The translations under genes and the position numbers were made by a program. 9,465 nt of DNA from Actinomycetes bacterium. Its GTDB lineage: Bacteria > Actinomycetota > Acidimicrobiia > Acidimicrobiales > RAAP-2. Each line of letters begins with the position of its first letter. Positions within the stretch are counted from its first letter, which is position 1. Positions 1-6,107 of this stretch are shown here, in pieces. The stretch spans positions 1 through 9,465 of the forward strand of contig JAJZMN010000234.1 of the NCBI GenBank assembly GCA_021850345.1, in the 5' to 3' direction. The notes under the pieces were generated by a model. That model was not told the DNA's origin. It searched no databases and saw only the letters and a program-made list of their open reading frames with translations.

Positions 1-1110
1 TACACGGAGGGCGGCGCGCCGACCTACGGCTCGATGACAGGGACCCCCCTCACCGCGCCGGTCGTCGGGATCGCTGCGACTCCCGACGGCAGGGGGTACT
101 GGCTCGTCGCAGCCGACGGCGGCATCTTCACCTTCGGTGACGCTCGCTTCTACGGCTCGACCGGCGCCATGCGCCTGAACCAGCCCGTGGTGGGCATGGC
201 AGCGACGCCGACAGGTGGCGGCTACTGGCTCGTCGCAGCGGACGGCGGCATCTTCACCTTCGGTGACGCTCGCTTCTACGGCTCGACCGGCGCCATGCGC
301 CTGAACCAGCCCGTGGTGGGCATGGCAGCGACGCCGACAGGTGGCGGCTACTGGCTCGTCGCAGCGGACGGCGGCATCTTCACCTTCGGAAACGCCACGT
401 TCGACGGCTCGCTGGGCGGCGCGACACTCCAGTCGGGCATCGCCAGCATGGCAGTGACATCGGCAGGAACCGGCTACTGGCTGCTCGAGTGGAACGGGAC
501 GGTCTTCACCTTCGGCACCGCGCAGTCCTACGGGGAGCCGACAGGATCCCCGGCGGCGAGCCCCTTCAAGCAGCTCGTCCCCACGTCGACAGGAAAGGGC
601 TACTGGCTCTTGGAGCCCGACGGGTTCAACTACTCCTTCTCCTCGCCGGGCCCGACAGGCGGCTACCCGGCGATCGTCGCCGCCGCCGCGTCCCAGATCG
701 CTCCCGATCCGAACAACGGTTACTTCTGCAACCCGTACGGGACATGCGAGCCGTGGTGCGCCCTCTTCGCCACCTGGGCCTGGCAGAAGGGCGGGGTCCC
801 GATCCCGTCGTACGCGTTCGTCGGGAACATCTACACGTGGGCTGCCGCGAACGGCAGCGTCCTCGCATCCAACGCCATGGCGGTCCCTGGCGACGCCATC
901 CTCTATGGCACGGGCCCCCAGAACGTGACAACGGCGGTCCATACCGGGATCGTCGCCCAGGTGTGGCCCGACGGCGCCGTCGACACGATCGAGGGCGACG
1001 CGGGGCCAGGCGTCACAGGACATCTTGCGGTCGTCGTGAACGGACCATTCCTCCCCGCCGACGCGGTGGCGTTCGCCAACTACCCCGTCTTTGCCATCGC
1101 GCAGCCCTGA
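1..1110 (+). CDS. Secreted GYWLV-repeat protein with C-terminal CHAP-type peptidoglycan hydrolase domain (5' partial)
   Basis: The frame is open from the first base (YTEGGAPTYGSMTG..), and those residues already match the repeat, so the ATG at 34 is internal and the true start lies outside the window; 369 residues are visible. Residues 1 to about 220 hold five GYWL-type repeats of about 42 residues, two of them identical at DNA level. Residues about 225-350 resemble a CHAP domain (cysteine/histidine-dependent amidase or endopeptidase). The likely nucleophile is Cys253 in EPWCALFATWAW (codon 757-759), with His314 in AVHTGIVAQV and Glu331 in TIEGD as the remaining catalytic residues. Two further cysteines (243, 249) could form a disulfide, which would suit an exported protein. 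CHAP enzymes cut peptidoglycan peptides or amide bonds; the repeats probably act as a surface or binding module. The domain call is by motif, and NlpC/P60 is the main alternative. Threonine is often encoded by ACA here, unlike in argS. Confidence 0.85.
   Translation, partial: YTEGGAPTYGSMTGTPLTAPVVGIAATPDGRGYWLVAADGGIFTFGDARFYGSTGAMRLNQPVVGMAATPTGGGYWLVAADGGIFTFGDARFYGSTGAMRLNQPVVGMAATPTGGGYWLVAADGGIFTFGNATFDGSLGGATLQSGIASMAVTSAGTGYWLLEWNGTVFTFGTAQSYGEPTGSPAASPFKQLVPTSTGKGYWLLEPDGFNYSFSSPGPTGGYPAIVAAAASQIAPDPNNGYFCNPYGTCEPWCALFATWAWQKGGVPIPSYAFVGNIYTWAAANGSVLASNAMAVPGDAILYGTGPQNVTTAVHTGIVAQVWPDGAVDTIEGDAGPGVTGHLAVVVNGPFLPADAVAFANYPVFAIAQP
115..366 (+). repeat. Perfect tandem duplication of a 126-bp (42-codon) repeat unit
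   Basis: Bases 115-240 and 241-366 are identical at every position by direct comparison. A third, partial copy matches for 23 more bases (367-389) before diverging (GGTGAC against GGAAAC). Upstream, the base at 114 already differs from its counterpart at 240. The unit is exactly 42 codons, so the duplication is in frame and adds one full repeat to the protein. Neighbouring repeats in the same gene differ widely, so this copy arose recently or was homogenised recently. Confidence 0.97.
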
Positions 1111-1168
1111 GGGATCGTCCGTGGCGCCATGCGGCGCGCGAGCGAGCGGGCCCTCGGTAACATCGGGC

Positions 1169-1176
1169 GGGAGGAG
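1169..1176 (+). promoter_or_regulatory. Strong ribosome binding site for the zinc-ribbon gene
   Basis: GGGAGGAG sits five bases upstream of the ATG at 1182 and matches the anti-Shine-Dalgarno sequence well. It fixes that start and is the clearest ribosome binding site in the window. Confidence 0.75.
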
Positions 1177-1181
1177 CCACC

Positions 1182-1418
1182 ATGCCGCACTACGACTTTC
1201 GCTGCCGGACCTGCGGCGCCGTCTTCGAGGAGCGGCGTCCGATGGTCGATGCCGACGCGCCCGCCACCTGTCCCGAGGGCCACGTCGGTGCAGCGCGCCT
1301 GCTGCCCGTCTTCGCGATGACCGGGAGGGCTGACGCCCACGAGCCCGGGGCCGTGAGCGCGTGCGGGGCGCCGATGGCAGGCGGCTGCGGCGGCGGCTGC
1401 GGCTGTCACGCAGGCTGA
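1182..1418 (+). CDS. FmdB-family zinc-ribbon protein
   Basis: A 78-residue protein opening MPHYDFRCRTCG, the usual beginning of FmdB/Zn-ribbon_8 regulatory-type proteins. The first metal knuckle is Cys8-x-x-Cys11. The second is Cys30-P-E-G-His34, a C-x3-H variant in place of the more common CxxC. The C-terminus is glycine/cysteine-rich (GGCGGGCGCH), giving a second cluster of possible ligands (Cys69, Cys73, Cys75, His76). The family was named after a putative regulator of formamidase, but for most members the role is unknown. It probably binds one zinc ion; DNA binding or regulation is not shown by the sequence. The start is set by the strong ribosome binding site five bases upstream. It lies 71 bp after the CHAP gene and 138 bp before argS, all on one strand, so co-transcription is possible. 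Confidence 0.85.
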   Translation: MPHYDFRCRTCGAVFEERRPMVDADAPATCPEGHVGAARLLPVFAMTGRADAHEPGAVSACGAPMAGGCGGGCGCHAG

Positions 1419-1450
1419 CGCGCGCTCGGGAGCCCCCGCGCGCGAGAGGT

Positions 1451-1493
1451 CCGGGATCACCGCGCTCTTTTCTTCCAGGTCGTCCGATCCCGG
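1451..1493. repeat. 8-bp inverted repeat upstream of argS
   Basis: CCGGGATC (1451-1458) and its exact reverse complement GATCCCGG (1486-1493) are separated by 27 bases that include a pyrimidine-rich stretch (1466-1475). It lies between the zinc-ribbon gene and argS and could be an operator, a weak terminator or part of the argS leader. The long loop makes a stable hairpin doubtful. I see no T-box features. Confidence 0.3.
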
Positions 1494-1556
1494 CGACGAG
1501 CAGTGCCGAGCGTCGTGGGCATCGGAGTCTTGTTGCCGGGAATGCAAAGATGGGTC

Positions 1557-3329
1557 ATGCCAGACGTGACCGCACTGCTCGCCGCGCGGCTCCAGGCGGC
1601 CTTCGACAGGTTGTCGCCCGGCGCGGACCCCGTGCTCCGACCCTCCGACCGAGCCGACTTCCAGGTCAACGGAGCGCTGGCGCTGGCGAAGCAGCTCGGC
1701 CGTCCGCCCCGCGCGATCGCCGACGCCGTCGTGGCGACCGCCGAACTGTCCGATATGTGTGAGCGGGTGGAGGTGAGCGGCCCGGGGTTCGTCAACATCG
1801 TCTTGTCGGAAGAGTTCCTCGTGCAGCGCGTGGCAGAGATGGCCACAGACCCCCGGTTGGGGATCGAGGCGGTGCCGGTCCCCGAGGTGGTGGTCGTCGA
1901 CTATTCGGCGCCGAACGTCGCCAAGGAGATGCACGTCGGCCACCTGCGCTCGACGGTGATCGGTGACTCGCTCTGCAGGATCCTCGGGCATCTCGGCCAC
2001 CGGGTGGTTCGCGAGAACCACGTGGGTGACTGGGGCACGCCGTTCGGTATGTTGATCGAGCACCTGAACGACCTAGGGGAGGCGACGGCCGTCCACGAGC
2101 TGTCCGCGGGCGATCTGAACAGCTTCTACCAGGCGGCACGCCGCTCCTTCGACGCTGATGAGGTCTTTCGCGAGCGTAGCCGTCGCCGCGTGGTGCTCCT
2201 CCAGTCGGGGGATCCCGAGACGTTGCGCCTCTGGCGGGTGCTCGTCGACCAGAGCATCGCGTACTTCGACGAGGTCTACGCCAAGCTCGGTGTCCTGCTC
2301 ACCGACGACGACATCCGCGGCGAGAGCTTCTACAACCCTCTGCTTCCCTCCGTCGTCGAGGACCTCAGGGCGAAGGGGCTGTTGGTGGAGGACGAGGGCG
2401 CGAGATGCGTATTCCCGCCCGGGTTCACGAACCGCCACGGCGATCCGTTGCCGCTCATCGTCCAGAAGTCCGACGAAGGGTACGGCTATGCCGCGACCGA
2501 TCTGGCGTGCATTCGCGACCGGGTCGACCGGTTGGGCGCGACGCGCATTCTCTACGTGGTGGGCAGCCCGCAGGCGCAGCACCTCGAGATGTGCTTCGCG
2601 GTCGCCAAGATGGCGGGATGGCTCCGCGAGGGGGTCGAAGCCGAGCACGTGAGTTTCGGGCACATCCTGGGTTCGGACCACAAGATGCTTCGCACGCGCG
2701 CCGGGGCTTCGACGAAGCTCGTCGACCTCCTCGACGAGGCCGTCACCCGGGCGTCCAGCGCGATGACCGAGCGCGGTCGCGACGAGGACCTTTCGGAAGC
2801 CGAACGCATCGCCGTCGCCCGGGCGCTCGGCATCGGAGCTGTGAAGTACGCGGACCTCTCGAACGACCGCACGCGCGACTACGTCTTCGACTGGGACCGG
2901 ATGCTCGCCTTCGAGGGCGACACGGGGCCGTACCTGCAGTACGCGCATGCGCGCATCCGCTCGATCTTCCGGAGAGCTGCGGCCGGCGGAACGCCGCCAG
3001 CCGAGGCCGGCACCGTCGTGGATGCCGAGGTGCCTGACTCGACCGCGCCGGTGTCGCTCGCAGCGCCCCAAGAACGCGCGCTTGCTGTCGCGCTGCTGGG
3101 TTACCCCGCGGCGCTTGGTGCCGCAGCGAAGGACGCCGAGCCGTCGAAGCTGTGCGCGTACCTCTACGAGCTGTCGAGCGCGTTCACCACGTTCTACGAG
3201 CACTGCCCGGTGCTACGGGCGCCCGACCGCGCCACTCGCGAGAGCCGGCTCGTGCTCGCCGGCACGACGGCGCGGGTCCTTCGTGAGGGCTTGAGCCTTC
3301 TTGGCATCGAGGCTCCAGAGCGCATGTGA
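1557..3329 (+). CDS. argS: Arginyl-tRNA synthetase (class I)
   Basis: Charges tRNA-Arg with arginine using ATP, in the cytoplasm. From ATG 1557 the protein is 590 residues, within the usual range for bacterial ArgS. Residues 1 to about 95 form the ArgS-specific N-terminal domain (FQVNGALALAKQLG.., GPGFVNI). The Rossmann core follows with YSAPNVAKEMHVGHLRST, where HVGH (126-129) is the HIGH signature. The KMSKS position is KMLRTR (376-381); ArgS enzymes often lack a canonical KMSKS. Later family landmarks are GAVKYADLSNDRTRDYVFDW and GDTGPYLQYAHAR (454-466). The C-terminal DALR anticodon-binding domain ends with LLGIEAPERM. Alternative in-frame starts are ATG 1542 and GTG 1503. I prefer 1557 because homologues begin just before the MPDVTALLAARL helix, though no start has a good ribosome binding site. 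A tRNA-Arg(CCG) lies about 6 kb downstream. Confidence 0.97.
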   Translation: MPDVTALLAARLQAAFDRLSPGADPVLRPSDRADFQVNGALALAKQLGRPPRAIADAVVATAELSDMCERVEVSGPGFVNIVLSEEFLVQRVAEMATDPRLGIEAVPVPEVVVVDYSAPNVAKEMHVGHLRSTVIGDSLCRILGHLGHRVVRENHVGDWGTPFGMLIEHLNDLGEATAVHELSAGDLNSFYQAARRSFDADEVFRERSRRRVVLLQSGDPETLRLWRVLVDQSIAYFDEVYAKLGVLLTDDDIRGESFYNPLLPSVVEDLRAKGLLVEDEGARCVFPPGFTNRHGDPLPLIVQKSDEGYGYAATDLACIRDRVDRLGATRILYVVGSPQAQHLEMCFAVAKMAGWLREGVEAEHVSFGHILGSDHKMLRTRAGASTKLVDLLDEAVTRASSAMTERGRDEDLSEAERIAVARALGIGAVKYADLSNDRTRDYVFDWDRMLAFEGDTGPYLQYAHARIRSIFRRAAAGGTPPAEAGTVVDAEVPDSTAPVSLAAPQERALAVALLGYPAALGAAAKDAEPSKLCAYLYELSSAFTTFYEHCPVLRAPDRATRESRLVLAGTTARVLREGLSLLGIEAPERM

Positions 3330-3364
3330 GCGCCACGCGAGTGCCTCGACCGCAGGACCTGGGC

Positions 3365-3381
3365 GCCCGAAGGCGTCGGGC
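3365..3381 (+). terminator. Possible terminator hairpin after argS
   Basis: GCCCGA (3365-3370) pairs with TCGGGC (3376-3381) across a five-base loop, 35 bases after the argS stop. There is no T tract after it, so it would be a GC-only terminator or a chance hairpin in GC-rich DNA. Confidence 0.3.
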
Positions 3382-3420
3382 ACGTGAGCTGCGCGCGATC
3401 GCGTTGTCGGCCCGAGTGGG

Positions 3421-3536
3421 TAAGGTTTCTTGTGGTGCCATCGGTTGCAGCCGGCTTCGACTGTGGGGAGTGGAGGACAGCCGACCAGCGGTACCGGCTG
3501 GGGGAATGAGGATGACGGCAACGGCAGGGGAACCCC
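3421..3536 (+). promoter_or_regulatory. Putative promoter and structured 5' leader of the L,D-transpeptidase gene
   Basis: TAAGGT (3421-3426) fits the TANNNT -10 pattern, but no -35 element is seen at the proper spacing. Transcription from it would leave about 100 bases of untranslated leader. The leader holds two crossing complementarities. TCGGTTG (3441-3447) can pair with CAGCCGA (3478-3484) with one G-U pair, and CAGCCGG (3448-3454) is the exact reverse complement of CCGGCTG (3494-3500). Together they would form a pseudoknot. A local hairpin CCAGC/GCTGG (3485-3489/3497-3501) competes with the second pairing. The ribosome binding site AGGGGA (3526-3531) lies in GGGGAACCCC right before the start codon. 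I recognise no known riboswitch class; in particular the conserved blocks of the c-di-AMP riboswitch are missing. Confidence 0.3.
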
Positions 3537-4874
3537 ATGCAAGCACTCCGAGACCGCAGTAACCGGCCCGCGCGGCGCTCGTGGACGCCGTGGCTCGTCG
3601 CAGGCCTCGTGGTCCTGTTCGCCGCCGCAGGCGGCATCGCGTACGCAGCGACCGCTTCCAAGCAGAAGTCGGCGGTGCAGTGCGGCGTGGGCACTTCGTG
3701 CTCTTCCTCGGCCACATCGGGCGCGGTCACCGACTCGGCGACCAAGACGATCAGCGTCGTCTCCACTTCGCCTGCCAGTGGGTCGACAAACGTGCAGCCG
3801 AACAGTCGGGTGACGGTGAAGTTCTCCAGCGCGGTCGCCGCGAACAGTCCTACGCCGACGATCACGCCGAACGTGACAGGCAGCTGGGCACATGTCGGCG
3901 AGGACCTCGTGTTCACTCCGGCTCGCTCGCTCGTGCCGTACACCAAGTACACCGTGACGATCCCGGGCGGCGCCAGCGGCGTCGTGGGGGTCGGCGGCGC
4001 CCATCTCCGCTCGTCGACGACGGTGCCTTTCACCGTCGCCGCCGGCAGCGTGCTCCGCCTGCAGCAGCTCCTCGCCAAGCTCGGCTACCTCCCGCTCACC
4101 TTCTCCGGCACGACACCGGCGCCCATCGACATGGCCCTCCCGCAGCCTGGCACATTCAGCTGGAAGTGGTCCTCGCTGCCCTCGGCGCTGACCTCCCAGT
4201 GGGTCGCCGGCTCGGCGAACCCGCTCACCAAGAGCGCGGTGATGATGTTCGAGACACAGAACGGCCTCTCGGTCGACGGCATCGCGGGTCCGATCGTGTG
4301 GACATCGCTTCTGTCCGACGCTGCGACCAACAAGGCGAACAGCGAGCCCTGGACCTATGTGCTCGTCACAAAGACAATGTCTCCGAGCGAGCATCTCACA
4401 GCGTGGGTGAATGGCACGCTGCAGTTCCACGACGTCCTGGTCAATACCGGCGTGCGTGGCGCGACAACGAGGAACGGCACCTTCGAGGTGTTCGAGCACG
4501 TCCGGGAATCCCACATGTCGGGCACCGACGTCACAGGGACGCATTACACAATTCCGACAGTGCCGTGGGTCAGCTACTTCAACGGCGGCGATGCCTTGCA
4601 CTACTACCCGCGCGCGTCCTACGGGTTCCCCCAGAGCAACGGCTGCGTCGAGATGCAGCTCGCGACAGCCCAGGCGCTGTGGCCGGACACCCCGATCGGT
4701 ACGCTGGTCACGGTCCAAGGGCCCACAAACGGCGGGACATCAGCGAAGAACACAACACCGGCGCAAGTGAGTGCGGGCGCGACCTCGCCGACCCCGACCA
4801 CCTCCACCACGACGAGCGCGTCGGCAGCTGCTGCGACAACGTCGACCACGACGACGGCGGCGCCCGCGGGCTGA
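3537..4874 (+). CDS. Membrane-anchored L,D-transpeptidase (YkuD) with Ig-like and peptidoglycan-binding domains
   Basis: A 445-residue exported protein that likely makes 3-3 cross-links in peptidoglycan, or attaches proteins to it. Domains in order: an Arg-rich N-terminus and a hydrophobic segment (about 19-38, signal anchor); an SbsA/Big_5-type Ig-like domain (about 72-167, TSPASGSTNV..VKFSSAV..LVFTPARSLVPYTKYTVTI); a peptidoglycan-binding domain (about 172-258, LRLQQLLAKLGYLP ... FETQNGLSVDGIAGPIVWTSL) with an insertion of some 40 residues; a YkuD domain (about 272-394); and a Ser/Thr/Ala-rich tail (about 400-445). The catalytic motif is His355 ... Ser367-Asn-Gly-Cys370. The nucleophile Cys370 and the upstream His are present, but the usual His of SHGC is Asn, a position known to vary in the family. 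ATG 3537 follows AGGGGA by five bases. By hand count about 20 of 65 Thr codons are ACA, against about 1 of 25 in argS. Confidence 0.9.
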   Translation: MQALRDRSNRPARRSWTPWLVAGLVVLFAAAGGIAYAATASKQKSAVQCGVGTSCSSSATSGAVTDSATKTISVVSTSPASGSTNVQPNSRVTVKFSSAVAANSPTPTITPNVTGSWAHVGEDLVFTPARSLVPYTKYTVTIPGGASGVVGVGGAHLRSSTTVPFTVAAGSVLRLQQLLAKLGYLPLTFSGTTPAPIDMALPQPGTFSWKWSSLPSALTSQWVAGSANPLTKSAVMMFETQNGLSVDGIAGPIVWTSLLSDAATNKANSEPWTYVLVTKTMSPSEHLTAWVNGTLQFHDVLVNTGVRGATTRNGTFEVFEHVRESHMSGTDVTGTHYTIPTVPWVSYFNGGDALHYYPRASYGFPQSNGCVEMQLATAQALWPDTPIGTLVTVQGPTNGGTSAKNTTPAQVSAGATSPTPTTSTTTSASAAAATTSTTTTAAPAG

Positions 4875-4883
4875 CCGCCTCGT

Positions 4884-4897
4884 CGGGCCCGAGCCCG
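4884..4897 (+). terminator. Possible short GC hairpin after the L,D-transpeptidase gene
   Basis: CGGGC (4884-4888) and GCCCG (4893-4897) pair across a CCGA tetraloop, ten bases after the stop codon. The stem is only five pairs and no T tract follows, so this is weak. Confidence 0.25.
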
Positions 4898-4948
4898 GGG
4901 CCGCTGCCCGAGCTGCTCGTCGTCGGGGTCGCTGGCGTGCCAGCCCGG

Positions 4949-5365
4949 TCAGAGGATCCACTCCCGTGCCTTCGTGCAGGGTGCGGGGTTCGCCACCTGC
5001 AGAACGGTGCAGCTGACTCCAACGCTCCCCGAAGTGGTATCTGCCAGCACGCCGTCGATCCTCGGCTTCGTGCCTGAGAAGACATGGAGCGCGAGTGGCT
5101 TCGGACGCTGGCACACGAAACCGATCGCATCGGCGACCTCGTGGACCGCGATGACCGGGAGAATCGGACCGATGATCTCATCGTCGACGACCGGATCGTC
5201 TGGCGCCACGCTGGTGAGCACGGACGGCGCGATGAACCGGTCGTCGCGCGCGGTATCGCCCCCGATCGCCACCTCTGCCGCGCTCGACGGCAAAAGCCCG
5301 GTGAGCCGCCGCAACTACTCGCGTTGGCCAAGGTTGGCTGCGGTTACCTCACCGGCCAAAACCAT
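4949..5365 (-). pseudogene. Aldehyde dehydrogenase remnant (C-terminal fragment, class 3-like)
   Basis: On the minus strand, the stretch read from 5314 to 4949 is clearly the C-terminal part of an NAD(P)-dependent aldehyde dehydrogenase. LTGLL..VAIGGDTARDDRFIAPSVLT, DEIIGPILPVI (family EEIFGPxLPV), QRPKPLALHVFS and ADTTSGSVGV follow one another in family order. The N-terminal NAD-binding region, the catalytic Cys and the general-base Glu are all absent. An in-frame TAG (5315-5317) sits where homologues continue into the preceding helix, and the frame is open before it back to a possible ATG at 5363-5365 (MVLAGEVTAANLGQRE), which I cannot place firmly. After VLQVANP the protein jumps to APCTKAREWIL and stops. 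The expected FGGVGxSGxG and FSHxKSV segments are missing, yet APCTKAREWIL resembles the family's very C-terminus (PPYT.AK..LL), which suggests an internal in-frame deletion near 4985. No function is expected. It fills most of the 537-bp gap between its plus-strand neighbours. Confidence 0.75.
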
Positions 5366-5411
5366 CGAGACATCCAATGCAAGTGGTCCAACCGGCCCCG
5401 TCGGGTACTAG

Positions 5412-6097
5412 ATGATCGTGCATCGGCTCGTGCGACCGTCGGTCCTCGTCTTCGACGTCATCGAGACTCTCTTCTCCCTCGAACCGATTCGCCACCGGCT
5501 CGTCGACGCGGGGTTTCCGCCGACGGCGCTCGATTGGTGGTTCGCGGAGGTCCTTCGCGGCGGGTGTTCGCTCGCTGTGCTCGATCGGTTCGAGCCGTTC
5601 GCCGACGTCGCGACGACTACGCTCAGGTCGCTCGTCGCCCGCGCTGGGATCGCCGTCGAGGAGTCCTGGCACGACGAGGTCGTCGGGGAGATGTCCTCGC
5701 TGCCGGCGCATCCCGACGCTGCCCCGGCGCTCGAGATGGCCGTGAACGGCGGGATGCGGGTGCTCGCGCTCACGAACGGCTCGCTCGAGGTGACCCAGGA
5801 GCTCTTCGCCCGTGCCGGGCTCGACGAGATGGTGGAGCACATCGTGTCGATCGAGGAGTCGCGGCGCTGGAAGCCGCGTCCCGAACCCTACTTGCGGGCC
5901 GTCGCCGTGGCGAACGAGGAACCGAGGAACGTCGCACTCGTCGCCGTGCATGCGTGGGACATCGCGGGGCATGCGACGCGGGCCTCACCACCGGCTGGGC
6001 AAGCCGCCACGAGCGCGTACTGCCGCGCTGGGTGGATCCTGACGTCGTCGCCGGGACGGTCGACGCAGTGGTGGGCGAGCTGCTGGCGCTCGGCTGA
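5412..6097 (+). pseudogene. HAD-superfamily type II haloacid dehalogenase-like hydrolase, frameshifted
   Basis: Family members hydrolyse 2-haloacids or related small substrates through an aspartyl intermediate; the substrate here is unknown. Motif I is VFDVIETLF with nucleophile Asp15 (the DVNETL-type subgroup), motif II is ALTNGS (Thr121), and the motif III lysine is Lys154 in RRWKPRPEPY. Motif IV begins AVHAWDIAG with Asp183. Just after it the frame is lost: the original frame runs into GHATRASPPAGQ and stops only at 6167. A shifted frame gives ACDAGLTTGWASRHERVLPRWVDPD..GELLALG, ending at 6097, exactly the expected C-terminus. Restoring one G to the GGGG run at 5966-5969 gives a normal protein of 228 residues. 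The repaired stop leaves ten bases before the convergent peptidase gene, whereas the unrepaired frame overlaps it by 60. No clear ribosome binding site precedes ATG 5412; GTG 5430 is an alternative start. It may be a recent mutation or a sequencing error. Confidence 0.85.
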
Positions 6098-6107
6098 GGC
6101 CAGTCGG

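Noticed and set aside
1..389. CRISPR-like array
   Set aside because: The repeated 126-bp units are coding, in frame and adjacent without spacers.
2073..3203. Minus-strand frame of 376 codons opposite argS
   Set aside because: Antisense shadow of strongly conserved argS codons, with no recognisable motif.
3421..3536. c-di-AMP (ydaO-type) riboswitch before the cell-wall gene
   Set aside because: Considered because this class often precedes actinobacterial cell-wall hydrolases, but the conserved GGGUGAAUC-like and CCCGUCAGCUAACC-like blocks are not present.
3326..3562. 78-codon frame starting at the argS stop (ATGTGA overlap)
   Set aside because: Low-complexity Arg-rich sequence with no ribosome binding site or domain; only the overlap of its last codons with the transpeptidase start is worth noting.
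3213..4718. Long minus-strand frame (501 codons) opposite the L,D-transpeptidase
   Set aside because: Low-complexity Arg/Gly/His-rich translation typical of antisense GC-rich DNA, no domain, and the plus strand has clear domains.
5084..6097. Plus-strand frame of 337 codons running into the HAD gene
   Set aside because: Only its last 40 or so codons are meaningful, as the shifted C-terminus of the HAD protein; the rest is out-of-frame or antisense to the ALDH remnant.
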